64,000 bases of DNA from Lepidurus packardi (Eukaryota; Arthropoda; Branchiopoda; Notostraca; Triopsidae), in the NCBI GenBank assembly GCA_023053545.1, contig JAKZAN010000006.1, forward strand, positions 1,369,001 to 1,433,000. The letters are read 5' to 3'. This document shows positions 43,784-56,852 of this stretch, piece after piece. The position numbers and the translations under genes are program-made. How positions within the stretch are numbered: the stretch's first letter is position 1; every line of letters begins with the position of its first letter. The notes beneath the pieces are model-generated. The model was not told where the DNA came from and did not search any database. It saw only the letters and a program-made list of their open reading frames with translations.

Positions 43784-45002
43784 TTTCCTTGAAAATTAAC
43801 TAAATGAACCAGACATAAATTTAGCAATGTAACCAAATCACCCACGTGTTCTCCCCATGAGCTCGTATTACTGAGGATTTCCTCCTTACCAGGCGTACTC
43901 TATGCAGTCAGTAGCTAAACTTGGAAAATAACCAAGAAAAAACTGATCCGACAGTGAACTGTACGGGGAATTTATGAGTTATGGCTTTTGCTCTGAATAT
44001 GAACTATTTTTCTTGTCTATGAAGATACAGTCAATATTTTTAAATGTACGTCTTTCTCCAATACGGGGAAACCCGATTGGGAAAGACCGACAGGCTTGAC
44101 CGGAACTAGGATAATTCGTTTCCCCCCTTCCCCCCCCCACCCATGGTAACCATAATTCCCAGAGCAACTCACATCCGAAATACGTAAGGTTCACAGATCT
44201 GGGTCAAGGAAGCAGCCAATGTCACTAGCGAGAAATCGAATCCGGATACTTTCCGGTTCCGCTTAAAGGCCCCATGACGCCATTTCTGGAAGAATTGAAG
44301 TCGTTATTCCGCAGGGATCCTTCGACGCAAGGCAACATATTCCTTTGGGATTTTGCAAGTCCAGCATTGTGGGGAGTATACTGTAAGCGGGGAAGTTTGC
44401 TAAACCCTATCCCCAGCCATAGCAATCCGAAATTGCTCAAGTGGAAGTCAACGTTTGGCCAGCATCAAGAACGCAGAGAACGCCTTCACCGCAAAGCCTG
44501 CAGGGTAGAAGAGGACTGCGTAAGCTATTACCATACTAATCAGGTGTAACCATGACCTTGACTGGGTATACTTCTCTCTTTCCCCATCCACTCCAGCTCT
44601 TTTATATTACATTAGCTTTGGGACTCTTCATCCACATACGTGTATTTCCATCCGGAGAGAGTGGAAGTTTTCCGAAAGGTCGCCAGCAAAGAGTGACAGT
44701 GTTTTTTCTTCTAGGTATTAAATACGCATTGTAATTGAACACGACATACGCCTTAGTATTCAAAATATACGCCTTCATGCTAAATACGCCCCTTGGTATT
44801 AAATATAAGGAGGTTTATTTACGACCGGCGTAGCCTTCATCTAGAAAAAGCAAAAGAGGTCGGATCTAAGAGAAGTCACACATTTTTAGTTTTGACTCGC
44901 AGATATAATCACACATCGACCAGGTGAGTTTATTTTGTTTTGTGCAGCATAGTGTTAATTCAAGTGTAAGTTTTTGAAAACCCATGTTGTTATTTAGTTA
45001 AA
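43784..45002. other. RRP12-astakine divergent intergenic region
   Basis: Holds the RRP12 promoter side, a C-rich run near 44120-44145, a short tandem repeat (separate entry) and the 5'UTR of the astakine-like gene. That UTR seems to contain an intron from 44924 (GTGAGT) to 44997 (TTTAG), ending five bases before the ATG. Confidence 0.5.
44714..44806 (+). repeat. Degenerate tandem repeat (about 20-bp unit) upstream of the astakine-like gene
   Basis: The words TATTAAATACGC, TACGCCTTAGTATTCAAA, TACGCCTTCATGCTAAA and TACGCCCCTTGGTATTAAAT follow one another. All are variants of a TACGCC-TT-GTATTAAA unit. The array ends about 200 bp before the ATG, so it could act as a promoter element or be neutral. 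Confidence 0.45.
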
Positions 45003-45684
45003 ATGATGTATGCAGCATCTTCTCTCGTGTTGAGTATTCTGGTTGCTACAGCGCTCGCTAATCCAGCCAATGTCGCCGCTCAGATTGGCGATTGTCGTTC
45101 ATCGGTCGATTGCGATCAAGGCAGTTGCTGTGTTGTGGGTAAATCGTTATTTTTACTAGTATTTAATTTCATGGAGAAGGTTCATTAAATCCTGTCTTTT
45201 CCGGTACACTACAGGACTAAATCGTTATTCAATGCCTTGGTGTCAGCCTTTGCGCCAGTTAGGCGAACAGTGCCGACCAGCAAGCCAGCCTCAGAACATG
45301 ACTCTTTGGTATCCGTCTGGCGTTACTATAGAGCTTTACGATTCTTATCAGGTATGTACAATACTGACCGTGAACAAAATCGGACTCAAAAACTTCAACA
45401 GTTCATAATCCTACAAGCTTCAATTTTTTCTTGTTCTTACGCGTATTGGATGCATCAAACAGGCTTCTGTTGTTTTTTTGCCCTTTTCCAGTGTGTCCTA
45501 TTACTGTATTTCTATTGCGTAGTTATATATTATTAAAACATGCCTCGTTCTTTACCTTTAAAAGGTTCTGTGTCCTTGTGGTGCCAGCCTCCACTGTGAC
45601 GTCCACGAAGGCCTTTGCTCTGCATCCTGGGATATTCAGGAACCCACCTCGGTAGAGGAGGAAAACGCTATTAATAACGTTTAA
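45003..45684 (+). CDS. Astakine/prokineticin-domain secreted protein (130 aa, 3 exons)
   Basis: Exons 45003-45138, 45215-45351 and 45565-45684. A clear signal peptide (about aa 1-19, ending near LANPA) precedes ten cysteines in the prokineticin/colipase-fold spacing: DC...DC...SCC...WC...QC, then LCPCGASLHC...GLC. Astakines are arthropod cytokines, first known from crayfish, that drive haematopoietic-tissue proliferation and haemocyte release; like them this protein lacks the AVITGA start of vertebrate prokineticins. About 25 residues (around aa 63-88, NMTLWYPSGVTIELYDSYQ) lie between the sixth and seventh cysteines and include an N-glycosylation sequon. The acidic C-terminal tail is family-plausible. 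Dickkopf- or colipase-like proteins share the fold and are the main alternative. Confidence 0.8.
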
Positions 45685-48600
45685 ACGTCTTATTCTCCCA
45701 CACTTCAGGATTTAATATTTATTAATGATCTCATCCGTAGCATATTGTATTTTCTTTCCATGTTTTTACTAAGGGAAATGAGCATTAGAATATGAATATA
45801 CGCTCATTAATAGGAATGTCATGGGGTCATATGTGTGTACGTGCGTTATGGATGGTGTTGCAGTGAACAGAAGAAGTAATAAATTCATGTTTGTTGGTTT
45901 GGAAAGAGCAACCACTGACTTTTACTCCCAAAAGGGATGAACCCTGGGCCATTTTCTTGTTCTTGTCAGGTATGACAGGTGAACAGATACTTAACCCGAC
46001 TTAAGTCTATCATTATCGTTTGTTTTCATGTTTTTCTGCGTGGGCTGTTCTTATGCCCCCACGGAATGTTCACATGCCGGGAGAGGTCAGAGTTTGCTGC
46101 ATTTGAGTGGAGCATTACCAGGAACACACGGCTTTCTAGACAAGATGAAGACCTCTTACCCTGCGGTTTTGTACCTTTCAGCACAAGGCAGAAGGGGGTC
46201 TTCTGGTCATCTCACGACAACCCCTTCCAGCAAGGGGTCCCTTCATTAAGCATGAACCCGTCATGTTAAGGTAACTTGATGACCCGACGAGATTAAGTCG
46301 TCTCTACATCTGCTAGCAAAACTCCCAAGTTAGTAAACATCAAATCATAATTCCTCCTTTACAGGCACATTGTTTGACAATAAATAAAGCTTTATTGTGG
46401 CTTTATTCTTTATGTTCGATGACTCATCATATTATTTCTGACGAAGAAAAATGAGCTGGACTGTCAACAATAAAAAAAGAAGTAAAATTATCCAGAAACG
46501 ACTTTCTCCCCATCTTTCCGCTTCGATCATGTGGGGTCTTTTTTAAGACCATTACATTTGGCTTGGTCACGAAATAAATTCAATAGGGAACGTAATGATT
46601 TTGATGCTCAACTGAAAACTTTCAATCTTCAGTTGGAATAACCTGAAGAGTAGTGTGCTATTATAAGCTTTTCATGTACACGACCTGTGTGAGTGCTGCA
46701 AGTTCATGTTTTATACTGTTGTGTTTGGAGTCATAAGGCGTGGTGATTCCAGGATTCACACGGTGATGATGGGTGAAGAGTGATGGAGGAAGGGGGTTCG
46801 GGAACAAGAATGGGGTTCAATAGCATTTCAGGGAGCGTTTTGTTGATCTTTCAGCTGAACAAATATGCGATCTTTTGATGAATGCATGCACGGGATTTTC
46901 TGCCTGCCCCTGAACAAAAAGGGCAGCCTTATAACCAACTTAGCTTACAAAGATGGATTGTACCAAATAGTGCGTGCCTTTCGCCATCACTTCGACATCC
47001 ATTGGAAACCAACCGAACTCGCTCCTTTCTGTATATTCTTTGGAATTTTTTAATTACCGTACAGCTTTTGTATGTCATGGTTTTAAAAAAGAAGGGAAGC
47101 CAATAACCCGCTTCACTAAGCAATCCGGGAAAAACTGATTTAGAAGAAACGATTGGAGCCCAAATCTTACCCATATTATGTGCTCTAAAAGCTGCCTCAT
47201 TTCCTCCATAACAAAGGCTTCTGCAAACGCTTTGATTGAAAAGCCGTTGACAGCAGGAAAGTAATTGCGCCCTCATTTACGGTGTACAATAGTGGAAACT
47301 CCAGTCGGCAAAATAAAAATAAGACGGCATTAATTCGATTGTATGATTTCTTCTTTCTTGACTCGGCAGTAGCATTTTCTTCGGAAAGTAATACGACAAA
47401 GTAAAAGAGAACGCCCGGGTGTGTGCATGGCTGCTTTGTAGCTATTGTTGTGGAGCGAGTATTGCATTCTTCAAAGCAAATGATTGTTCGTGGTTTCGTC
47501 ACCACCACCTACTACCTTGCACACTAGTAACAATAGCTACAGTAATAATTATTGACGGGACGACTCTCTCACATTCGACCGAAGCAGCCACCGCAAGTGT
47601 TAAAGCATACACCAGGCGTGGATGGTAGAAATACCGAGCAAGGTGACTATAATGGGAGGTCTCTGAAGTGGGTGGCCCTTGACTACGTGTTCCCCTTATC
47701 GGGGCCAAAGAGCTAAAAGCAAAGTATAGGAGGACTAAGAATGAACAGAACAGCACAAGATTTGGTTCCTAGGCATAAAACATCCCACGCCATGATGGAA
47801 ATATCTTAGCTATAATACCCCACATGTCCTGCGAACGCCTCATCGCCTTTTCGCTCGCCAACCTTCTTCTAATCGCTGTGACGAGGCAATTTAACACGCC
47901 CGAGCCATTGTGCTATCCCTGCCAAACTGCCAAATATCTCTCCACGTCTATTCTTGCTGTTCATTCCCTATCACACCTCCTATGTATATGCCCGGTGCAA
48001 AGTGTGCACTAACAGCCTGCGCTCAAATGGAAATTCAACCAAGCATTGTTATAAAAGAGCGGGACAGTAATCCGCGAGCTACAAGGGAAAACCATGACGG
48101 GCTGGAGTAAAAAGGAGACAGCCAGTTTGCCAAGCTGCGCGAGATTTTGTGGGTGGCATATTACTCTTTAATCCTCAGCGCGGCTCGACTCACACGCGCC
48201 GGTTATTCACCAAGCAGAATTCACGTCTTTAAAGACCCTACTTTTGTTATATACCGTTTCCTCAAATCCCTAATCCTTATCCTTTGTAACGGCTACTCTT
48301 GCTAGGCCAAATGTCTGCCGAAAACAGTCCCGTATACCCAGTTTTGCACGTAAAAGCAAAACGTTTCGAAATCTGGGACGCGCATTATGGAAGACAGCAT
48401 CACAGAAAGGATTAAAGCTTATATACTTTATTTACATATTCGACAAATATGTTAAGAAGTGCATGGCAGGATTACCATCAAGAATACGACACAAATCGTT
48501 CACTAGCTGGACCGGAACGTAAGTCGTTGGTATTGCCAATGGGAAAGTTAACAGATGCTGGACCGAAGAAAGACTGGGCTAATCATACAAAAAAGAAGGA

Positions 48601-49233
48601 AAGAATTGGTACAGGGAACGTACTTCCCATGACCAATTTTTTCCTGATAATAATCGACATATTCATTTTTCCTCTGGAAGATCGGGAAAGACCCCCCAAG
48701 TTTTTGACCATGATTGGGGACTTCAAGTATAGACCCCCCCGTTAACTTTTAAATCAAGAGCTTTCTATGTGCTTTGCTTAAGGGGTTTTTGCAAGACCTC
48801 CGAACTAAGTCCCTCAAGACCAGACCCGCCTTCGATAGAACGTGAACTCATGGAGTCGACGCGCCTTACAAGAAAAGCGCCTGTTTTACGTTCCGGCACT
48901 TGACTTCCTACTTTTAAGAGACTGCCAAAAAACATATGTTCGATTCTCAGTGAGGTTTGTTACGGATATTGAACAGTATTCAATATGTTCTTCACGAGCC
49001 AAGTATTGACACCTGCGAAGAGCCCTCTTGAATCTATGATTAAGTTCAACATTTCAATGGGGGGCAATAAGGTATCAAAGGGTAGTTGAGAAGAAAATCG
49101 AGCCGATCAAACCAAACTATATGTGTTATTTTACTACCTTAAAGTAGATTTAAAGGAAAAAGGTTCCAGAAGTCAGTGGGATTTAGTGACTTTACGATGA
49201 AAGTTAACTATAGTTGTCACTCCCTTTCTAATA
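45685..49233. other. Long intergenic region downstream of the astakine-like gene
   Basis: A polyadenylation signal AATAAA at 45878-45883 probably serves the astakine-like gene. The rest shows only short open frames without recognisable products. An 8-bp inverted repeat (ATATTGAA/TTCAATAT) sits near 48970. Confidence 0.45.
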
Positions 49234-49549
49234 GGGCCGCCAGATCCGCAACCGTCGGCAGAAACTTGGTTCTTTGTTTGCGGGTATATACATGTCGAGT
49301 AGTTTGGGTGCATTTGTCGAGATCCCTTCCATCGATCAATTCAAAACGACAGTTAGCAGAAAGTATAACGACAAGATTGGAAAAATGTTGCACGGAAAAG
49401 ATGAGAAAGGTGCAATCATGCATGAAGAATGGGCTTGTAGCAGCTCTTCGCCAAAGACATGCCTGGAAATTTCATTCAAGGAATACTGTAAAATGCCAAT
49501 TGGTTATGAAGATATTGTTCAAAAATGTGTCTGGAAAAAGGTCTAGGGG
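49234..49549 (+). CDS. Putative orphan exon or gene fragment, unrecognised
   Basis: A good splice acceptor (TCACTCCCTTTCTAATAG) precedes an open frame running to TAG at about 49544-49546. It encodes a mixed-charge peptide of about 100 residues (for example FVEIPSIDQFKTTVSRK and ISFKEYCKMPIGYEDIV) with protein-like composition and four or five cysteines. No upstream partner exon with a start could be identified. It could be the last exon of an unseen gene, a pseudogene fragment or chance. Confidence 0.22.
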
Positions 49550-50280
49550 CACACGTTTATTTTTTTTCCTTACAAAAGAAAAATGCCTCTCCAATCCGAG
49601 GTTACATTAGCGTGTTTTATGCTTTGTAGGGAGCGTCCATGGGGGGTGTACTACACGATAAATTGTTAAATAAGAAAAAAAAGATAGTTTACGAGATAAT
49701 ATAGCACGTTTTTTTATGGACGAGGCATACCAGTTTCGTAGCATAATGCCGTGTTAGGGAAAGTAAGAGATTAAGCCGAAATTGTAGGGAGGACGCTAGA
49801 ATATTTTAGCCATTTAAAGGGCAGGGATCCTATGATTTATGGCGATGTGTAGGGCACCTTAAAATGCGGTTTTAAGTTTCTCTTTCGTATTGTCATCTCA
49901 CGGCATGTATACTTGGTCGGACAAATAAATCAGGCCTTCTTATGCGACACAAAAGTTCGCTCTAGATGCGTATGACAGGTACCAACGTTTTTGCTATTGG
50001 CCAGTTCTATTCCACGGTCTGTGGCAAATGTATCCGCAGCCAAACTTCATGCTGCTGCACTCATCCATGGAGTTTTCCTTCCCGTTCAAGCTTTGAACGA
50101 AGTTGGGTTCGTTCTTCCTTCCTAACTCAGTTGACCATCGGCAAACCATCCGAATAGTCGCTTCGCAAGCCGTCAAAGCCTTGTGCTGAACTATTTCTAC
50201 ATATACAGAACACCCATTACCGTTGTGAGGTGGATAGCAGAAACTTAGGTTAGAAATTACGTTACAAGTTGTATTCTACC
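49550..50280. other. Upstream flank of the Ig-domain gene
   Basis: AT-rich DNA that presumably contains the promoter of the adhesion gene. No gene was seen. Confidence 0.4.
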
Positions 50281-53200
50281 ATGCGGCTCCCATTGAGCGT
50301 TTGGATATTAGTCATCTTTGCCGGTAAGCTTTCAAAATTTTTTCTTTGTATGTATAAGCTGCTCTCTGAAATAATTTGGAATTCACCTCGACCGATTTCC
50401 TTGCAAAAATCGACATACAGTAGTGAATTTTTCTTACATTTGACATGAGCTTGGTCTGACAATAAAAGAAGTCAACAAAAGCGTTACACAGAGCATAGAA
50501 AATGCAGCCCTGAAAACCGCGCAAAAAGAATGTTCGATCGGAGAGACTTTGCCTTCATTGTGAAACCTGATGTAAAAGCAACTTTGTTATTCATTTTCGG
50601 GACGTGGCGAATTCTTTAGAGAACCGAAACTACTTGAATATAGGCTAACAATTGAAAAACACGATATTGATAGAAGGAGAGCTTTTTGAATAAGCGGTTG
50701 ACACAGGACGAGGCATATCCACTTCTCGGGTTCTTTTGTTGATTTCTACGCGGCGTGTTTGGCTAGGAGCGTCAATACGAGATACGGTATTTTTCTTATT
50801 GACAGTGTCGTCAATGATACCGCGACATCGAGTATCAAGGACTTGTTATGCTCACCAAACAACAGAAGCAGGCTATACACAACTCCTAGAAAGATACGAT
50901 GTTCGTATTCTCCTTGCTTTCCTTAAGAGACGAAAACCTTTAAGCTTGTGATGCCTCCTCAGCAATCTAATCCCAAAACGATCTATCACGGTAAGAAGGC
51001 AGCAAACAAATTTCCTGCCTCCTAGATTCCAACCCTTCTTCAACTTTGCTTGTGTACCCCCAAACTTCACCGTCATCTTGATTTTGCTCTCATCTCGCAT
51101 AGGCATTTAGTTGACGGAGTCCCTTCTGTTCTTCCAGAACCCGGGAGATAGATAATGGACTAGTCAATTGCTGCGGTTAACGGAAGTCGACCACTTGCGA
51201 GAAACTGCAAATGAGATACTGATGAGCTTATTACAGTCAGCCCAAGCCAAGAGGCAGGCATAGCCGACAACCATTTACTTGTAGTCGAACAAAATGCCTG
51301 GCTTTTAGAGTCTCACTTTTCATATGCATCTTGCATGAGAAGCACAAAAGGGGCAAAAAGCGGGAGAAATCGCCTGCGAGCGAGAGTTTGCTGCATGCGT
51401 ACAATATGCCAAAACATTTAAGGACAAAAGAGATCCTCCGTGCTCTCCTCTTTTGAGGCATAATAACCTTGTTGGAGCAGAACGGATTCTCTAAACAAGT
51501 AGCTGCTTTTACACAAGACTAATGACTTTGATATCAAACAATGGCACAGGAAGGCATCAACGGGGAGAGAAAGAAGAGTAGCAGCAGCGAAGGAAATCTT
51601 CCTTTCTCCAAAGTTGTGGTCTCGTAAATCTCTTCGCACAACTCGCACATTAACAGACGCTTCCCCTGTACTGTATGAAACTTATTCATCTAAAAAAAGA
51701 CCCGGAAATTTACCTCGACGTCCTGTTTCTTTTCTCGCCCTAATACGCATATCTGCACGCTTTACGTAATAACCCTTTTAGAACGCTTTACGCTATTGTT
51801 GTAGCACATAAAGTAGCAGAGGAAACACGAAAGAGTTTAACAAGAAAAATACCTTTCAGATTTCTTAGTTTCTTTTGTGCCCCCCAAAAAATATTAACAA
51901 TAGTTATTAAAGGCAATGCCAAACCCAGGTGGGGAGCGTAGAGTTACGTTTGCCACATTGCCTTACACCAACACTTAAAAAAAATATAAATGGAAACTCT
52001 TACCTCCCAGCTGTGAAACCCTAACCGTCATTACTAAAAAAAGATAAAACAATCCCCGCAAGGATCATAAGAGTCTCGGCAGTCAAATAGAGATGTATCC
52101 TGACTTTTGGGGCTTGATTAAGAGGTCTGGGATCCATAAGAGAGCTGTCTTCCCTTGGCCCATCGAAAAGAACATCCCCCCCCCTTGTCTACCAAACGGT
52201 CAAGCCTTATTTTATACCTGCCTTCATGGAGCCATAGGTAACTCCCAGAATAGGCTACAAAAGAGACCTACTACGTCGGCGTCCACGTCCTCGAGTCCAG
52301 AATTCTAAAAGTTTCAACTTGGGTGGCCACAAAAGCTCATGGGGAGTTCGAGTTACGATGACTCTGGTTGGTTTGGCTGAGAAAAGCCGGCTTCCCCCTG
52401 TTCATTTGAGTTCTGGGGCCCTTCTTCTTGCATGTTAAGTTATAGTAAAGATCTGTTCCACGTGCCAACCCGACAGTCTTTTGGGGTTTGGTAAGAATGA
52501 AAGAATCAAGTCTTTGCACATGGCCCGTTCTGGTGAAACTTTCCTCGTTTCAGCCCGCCTAGCAAAAGATTGGGTATAGATTCCTCAAAAAACGCCCCTT
52601 TGTTCCGCCAGTCCTTACAGAATAGAAATCCATTTCAAAAACCTGTAAATTATCAAAGCCACACACGAAGGAGACCGCCCGGGAGGAACATTTATGTTAG
52701 AGGGCTTAATGAAAAGCTTTAATTATACTATCAGCGTTCATATGTATGCGTTGCCAAAAAATTTTTAAAGCGAAATAAAAACAAAAGTTAGATTTTAGGG
52801 CGATTAGAAGTTCAATTAGAAGTTAAACTTGCATCACATCCAAAGTTGTAGCCAAAACATGCTCCATATGTTGGAACATAAACGTAATGCAAGATCGTTA
52901 CAGCCTTAGGTTATGGTTAGCTGGTAACAAGCGAGAGGCTGCCTGTACTATTACACAATAGTAGCTTTCTATGAATGTACTTAAACGATACGAATGGCTT
53001 CAATAACAGATAGAAACGGCTTTTCCCACACACCAAAGAAAAAAAGGAGGCGTGGTTGGAAATGTGTACATTGAAATGTTCTTTTAATGATGCTGCTATC
53101 GACAATTGCGTCCTCCAAAGTCGCGTATGAAACCCATCCACGGAAGTCGTTCCACAAAAGTAACATCCTGCACACGCCAACGCCCTTTCAAAACTTCTCT

Positions 53201-56200
53201 ATGTACGGGTATATAATGTAAAATAGAACTAGGCTAAAGTTAGCTAGAATATCATTTCCGTTAGGTATTTTCACTGATTATGTCCCTAAATGGCAATAGT
53301 AATTCGTTGCGGGAATTTCATTTCCGGCAAACACTTGTTTTTTTTATATTACATCTCAATTTCATGCTTGCGTTGCAGATCTGCCCTCGCCCCCCCCCCC
53401 CCCCCTTTCAGGGAAGTCTTACAGTCTTTGTCACTTGAGTGGCAAGTGCCCATGACCAGATTGACGTGCAAGACAAGAGCACATTTATACAATTTCTCCT
53501 GTCATACATGTCAAAAAGGGCCTAATGAAATATTCCACAGTCTAAGAAACGTCCCTCGTTTTTCTTCACTTTTAGGAGCCTGCTATGCAGTTCAGCAATT
53601 TGACAATGAGCCGGTTTACACGGAAGTGAATCCAGGCGGGAATGCCAAGCTGGCTTGCAAAGTGTTCAACAAACGGGGTCAGTGTTCCTGGCAAAAAGAT
53701 GGGAAGGTACATGCGCTTGAAATTTCTCTTAGAGCAGTTATCAAGCTTCCTAATTAATTTTCAATTACAGCCAGTAGGGATTTACTCTGGCAAATACGAA
53801 TGGGCAGGCAGTCCTGATACGGGCGATTGCAGCTTACTAATTCTGTCAGCACGGATTGAATACGATGATGGAGAATGGGAATGCCAAGTGACGGCATCGA
53901 CCTTTGATAGTCAAGATGCATTAACTTCCACGCCTGTGCGGGTGGCTGTTCGTGGTACGTATAAAATGGAATGCAGACATTTGCGAAAGCACGATCTGAT
54001 CCATCTATACTTTCCACATTAGTTCCTCCTAGTGCCCCCATAATTGAGGCTAATTTCACTCAAGTAAATGGGAACCTATCAGCACGCGTGAACCAAGTCA
54101 CGTCCGTCAAATGCATTAGCAGAAATGGAAACCCTCCGGCCATTTTAAAGTGGTTTCTAGGTATAAAAACGCTGGTTTCCTTGAAATGTATGCAAATTCT
54201 AAATTAACCGAGTTTCTTTCCAGACGAAGTTGAACTCTTACCCACTAAAAACCAGACCAATACCACAGAAATCGGGTCGACAAAACGTTGGATGTCTCTT
54301 ATCACATTGGACTACGTCTACAGCAAAAGAGACCATGGTCGTGTTTTGCGGTGTGTCGCCATCCATGAAGCTTATCCCACGAAATCGAGCAGCGTTTCCG
54401 CTAAATTGGACGTGCAATGTACGCCTTCCACTATTTCGAAATATCCTTATCTCCAATGTCTATTTCACTGTGGTCTATTTCCTTTAAAGATGCTGCTGAA
54501 GTCACCTTAATTGGTGCTCCGACGACCGATTTGGAAGAGAATGTGGACAGTGTGAAAGTTACATGTAAAGCAGATGCAAATCCACCCGCTACGGTGATTT
54601 GGCGCAAATTAGGTAGTACAGACATTCACAGTTTCCAGGAAACGTTGGATTTTTCCGTTATCAAACGGCAGGATTCTGGCACGTATACTTGCGAAGCCAA
54701 AAATATACTTGGCAGCTCGAATTTGCTCAGCTTCAACATCGATGTAAAATGTAATCAATATACCGAAGCCTTTTTCTTCTCAGTACATTTGTAATATTTG
54801 TGTTTACTCAGACGGCCCGACTATATTGAATTTGGGACCTGCCGTAGGAGGCCAACTTACGGCAACATTGTACAGCAGCGCAGAAAAGATCGAATGCCGC
54901 GCAGAAGGTAACCCGCCGCCTAGTTATCGATGGCTTCAAAAGATACCAGGCGAAAATAATATCATCATACGCTCGGAAGACAAGTTCCTAATTATCCCCA
55001 ACGTGACTTACGAGTTCCAAGTAAGAAACTTGAATAAAGACGAGTCGTACGTTAGTGGAAAGATTAATCTATTCTAATTAGGGCGAGTATGTTTGCTCGG
55101 CTACAAATGTAATCAACAACAAAGAACGTATAGCGCAAAGCGACCCTCTCACTATTCGTGTAGTTGGTAAATACACTATAAATTAATTTGCGATGATATA
55201 ATCTTTAAGAATTATTTTAATATAGGTCCTCCACAACTGTTACACGAGGCTACGGCTAGACACATCACCGTAGACAAAGGCGATGATGTTATTTTACGAG
55301 CCATTTTTTGTGCGGATCCTCGTCCTCAACGAACCACATGGCAATGGGGCAGCACTCAACTCGAAGCGGGAGCAGGTCAAGGCAGATTTGTGGCCGAAGC
55401 ACTCCAGAAAGTAGGACCAACAAACGTGGATTCCATCCTTGCACAAGCTTACACGGTGCACTAAACTTTCTTGTTTTTTTTTTTCAACTATGAAAAAAGA
55501 AATCACGCTAGCCTTGAACCTTTCAACAATTAGCATTTCTTAACTAGTATTTTTCCCATTTGTTACAGAACAATCGCCAAGAGTGTTACGAGGCCAAAAT
55601 ACGAATTCAGCGTGTTGAGATGGCTGATGCTAGGCACTATTACTTCCTAGTAGAAAATGAGAAAGGGGCAGATACTCTGCACATTGCTTTGAGCGTCAAA
55701 GGTAACTTGCTGAGCTATTCCTTTTAAAATCTTTGTTTCGTTTCTAACGAAATATTCATCCATAGAGCCCATTGCTATGGCTACAGTAATTGCAGTAGTG
55801 ATCGCGTGCTTGGTGTTCATAGTGTTCCTCAGCGTCACGCTTCTCTATTGCTATCGGAGCAATCGTTGCTGCTTCCGAAGTGAGTGCGTTTAAAACAATT
55901 CTTCCCAGTGAACACCACATTAGCCGGGCTAACTAACTTCTTATATGGCTTTGCTTATAACCCTCAAGGTCCGGACGTTTTTAAGAAAGCAGATTTTGAA
56001 AGTGCCAAAAGCAGCGTATTTGGAAGTCGAACAAGCCCAACCAGTCACACCAGTCGATCAAGTGTGAGTGAACGTTCTGCTCCCCTTGACATTAGTAAAG
56101 ATGATACAATGGAAGAAGACCACGGCATGTTTTCTAACCCAACGCTTGCGCTTTCAAACCCTCATCAGTATCTTTCTACTACTACTTCTTCTAACCATTC

Positions 56201-56572
56201 TAACCATGTGGTAAATGATCTGCATCCGGACTCTTCTACTAACGGAAGCGACGATGCTAACACGGAAAACCTTGCTGATTCCTCCAAATCCCACTTTCAT
56301 TTTCAGGTAGTTAACGAATGCTAAACGCTTCCCTCTCCATGCCAAAAATGCCCGAATGTAACGTAACTGATGTATGGATATTTTCCCCACAGAAAAATTC
56401 CAAGCGTAAATACCCTGTGGATCGTCGGGATCTCATATATGCAGATTTACAGCTTCCGAAAACGAGCAATAACGGTTCCATGCGCATCAAAGCGGGTAGC
56501 AAAAGTCACCACCACAGCAACCAAGCTAACGGTACATTCTACACCATTGAACACGAAAAAGCTCAAATTTAG
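50281..56572 (+). CDS. Five-Ig-domain transmembrane cell-adhesion protein, nephrin/kirre/Syg-like (731 aa, 13 exons)
   Basis: Exons: 50281-50323, 53576-53706, 53771-53954, 54023-54160, 54224-54418, 54490-54750, 54812-55020, 55082-55166, 55226-55410, 55569-55701, 55766-55879, 55969-56306, 56393-56572. Exon 1 encodes the signal peptide (MRLPLSVWILVIFAG) and joins exon 2 in phase across a 3.25-kb intron. Five Ig domains follow; domains 2-4 show the VKC/CRAEGNPP...W...Y.C pattern (for example DSGTYTCEAKN, GEYVCSATN). Domain 5 has Tyr where the second core Cys is expected. A transmembrane helix (about aa 538-562) precedes a cytoplasmic tail of about 170 aa rich in Ser/His/Asn with DLIYADLQLP near its end, a possible SH2-binding tyrosine. 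Domain 1 (CSWQKDGKPVGIY, DDGEWECQVTA) resembles the IRM/nephrin group. The exact orthology is unresolved; family membership is firm. Confidence 0.88.
50324..53575 (+). other. Large first intron of the Ig-domain gene
   Basis: 3.25 kb, by far the longest intron in the window. It holds no recognised gene; a C16 homopolymer occurs near 53390-53406. Long first introns of adhesion genes commonly hold enhancers, but no specific site can be named here. Confidence 0.6.
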
Positions 56573-56582
56573 CGGGCAAAAA

Positions 56583-56775
56583 AATAAATAAAAAAAATCC
56601 AACAAAATGGAAAATGCCAATAATTTCATCTGAGACGATCTCGGGGAGCATGTGAATATCTGTGATTAGTCCTACAGTACTTTGTACTAAACTTGCTGCG
56701 TACGTGTCTATCAGTATTGGAAGAACCATTTCCCCTTTCGCTAATTTTTGTACAGAGAAGTGTATTGTGAATAAA
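56583..56775 (+). other. Polyadenylation signals of the Ig-domain gene
   Basis: Overlapping AATAAA hexamers at 56583-56592 lie just after the stop. A further AATAAA at 56770-56775 is followed by T-rich DNA and is about 80 bp from the convergent EMC2 stop. Confidence 0.5.
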
Positions 56776-56852
56776 TTTTACTTTTCAATGTAACAGACTA
56801 ACTGGACTCAGTTCTAACCCACGCAAGAAAAAGAATGAATACCATATAAAAG

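Noticed and set aside
45979..46269. 96-codon frame downstream of the astakine-like gene
   Set aside because: No ATG at the 5' end, no known motif, and no supporting splice signals.
53390..53406. C16 homopolymer in the Ig-gene intron
   Set aside because: Simple homopolymer, also prone to sequencing error; no functional implication.
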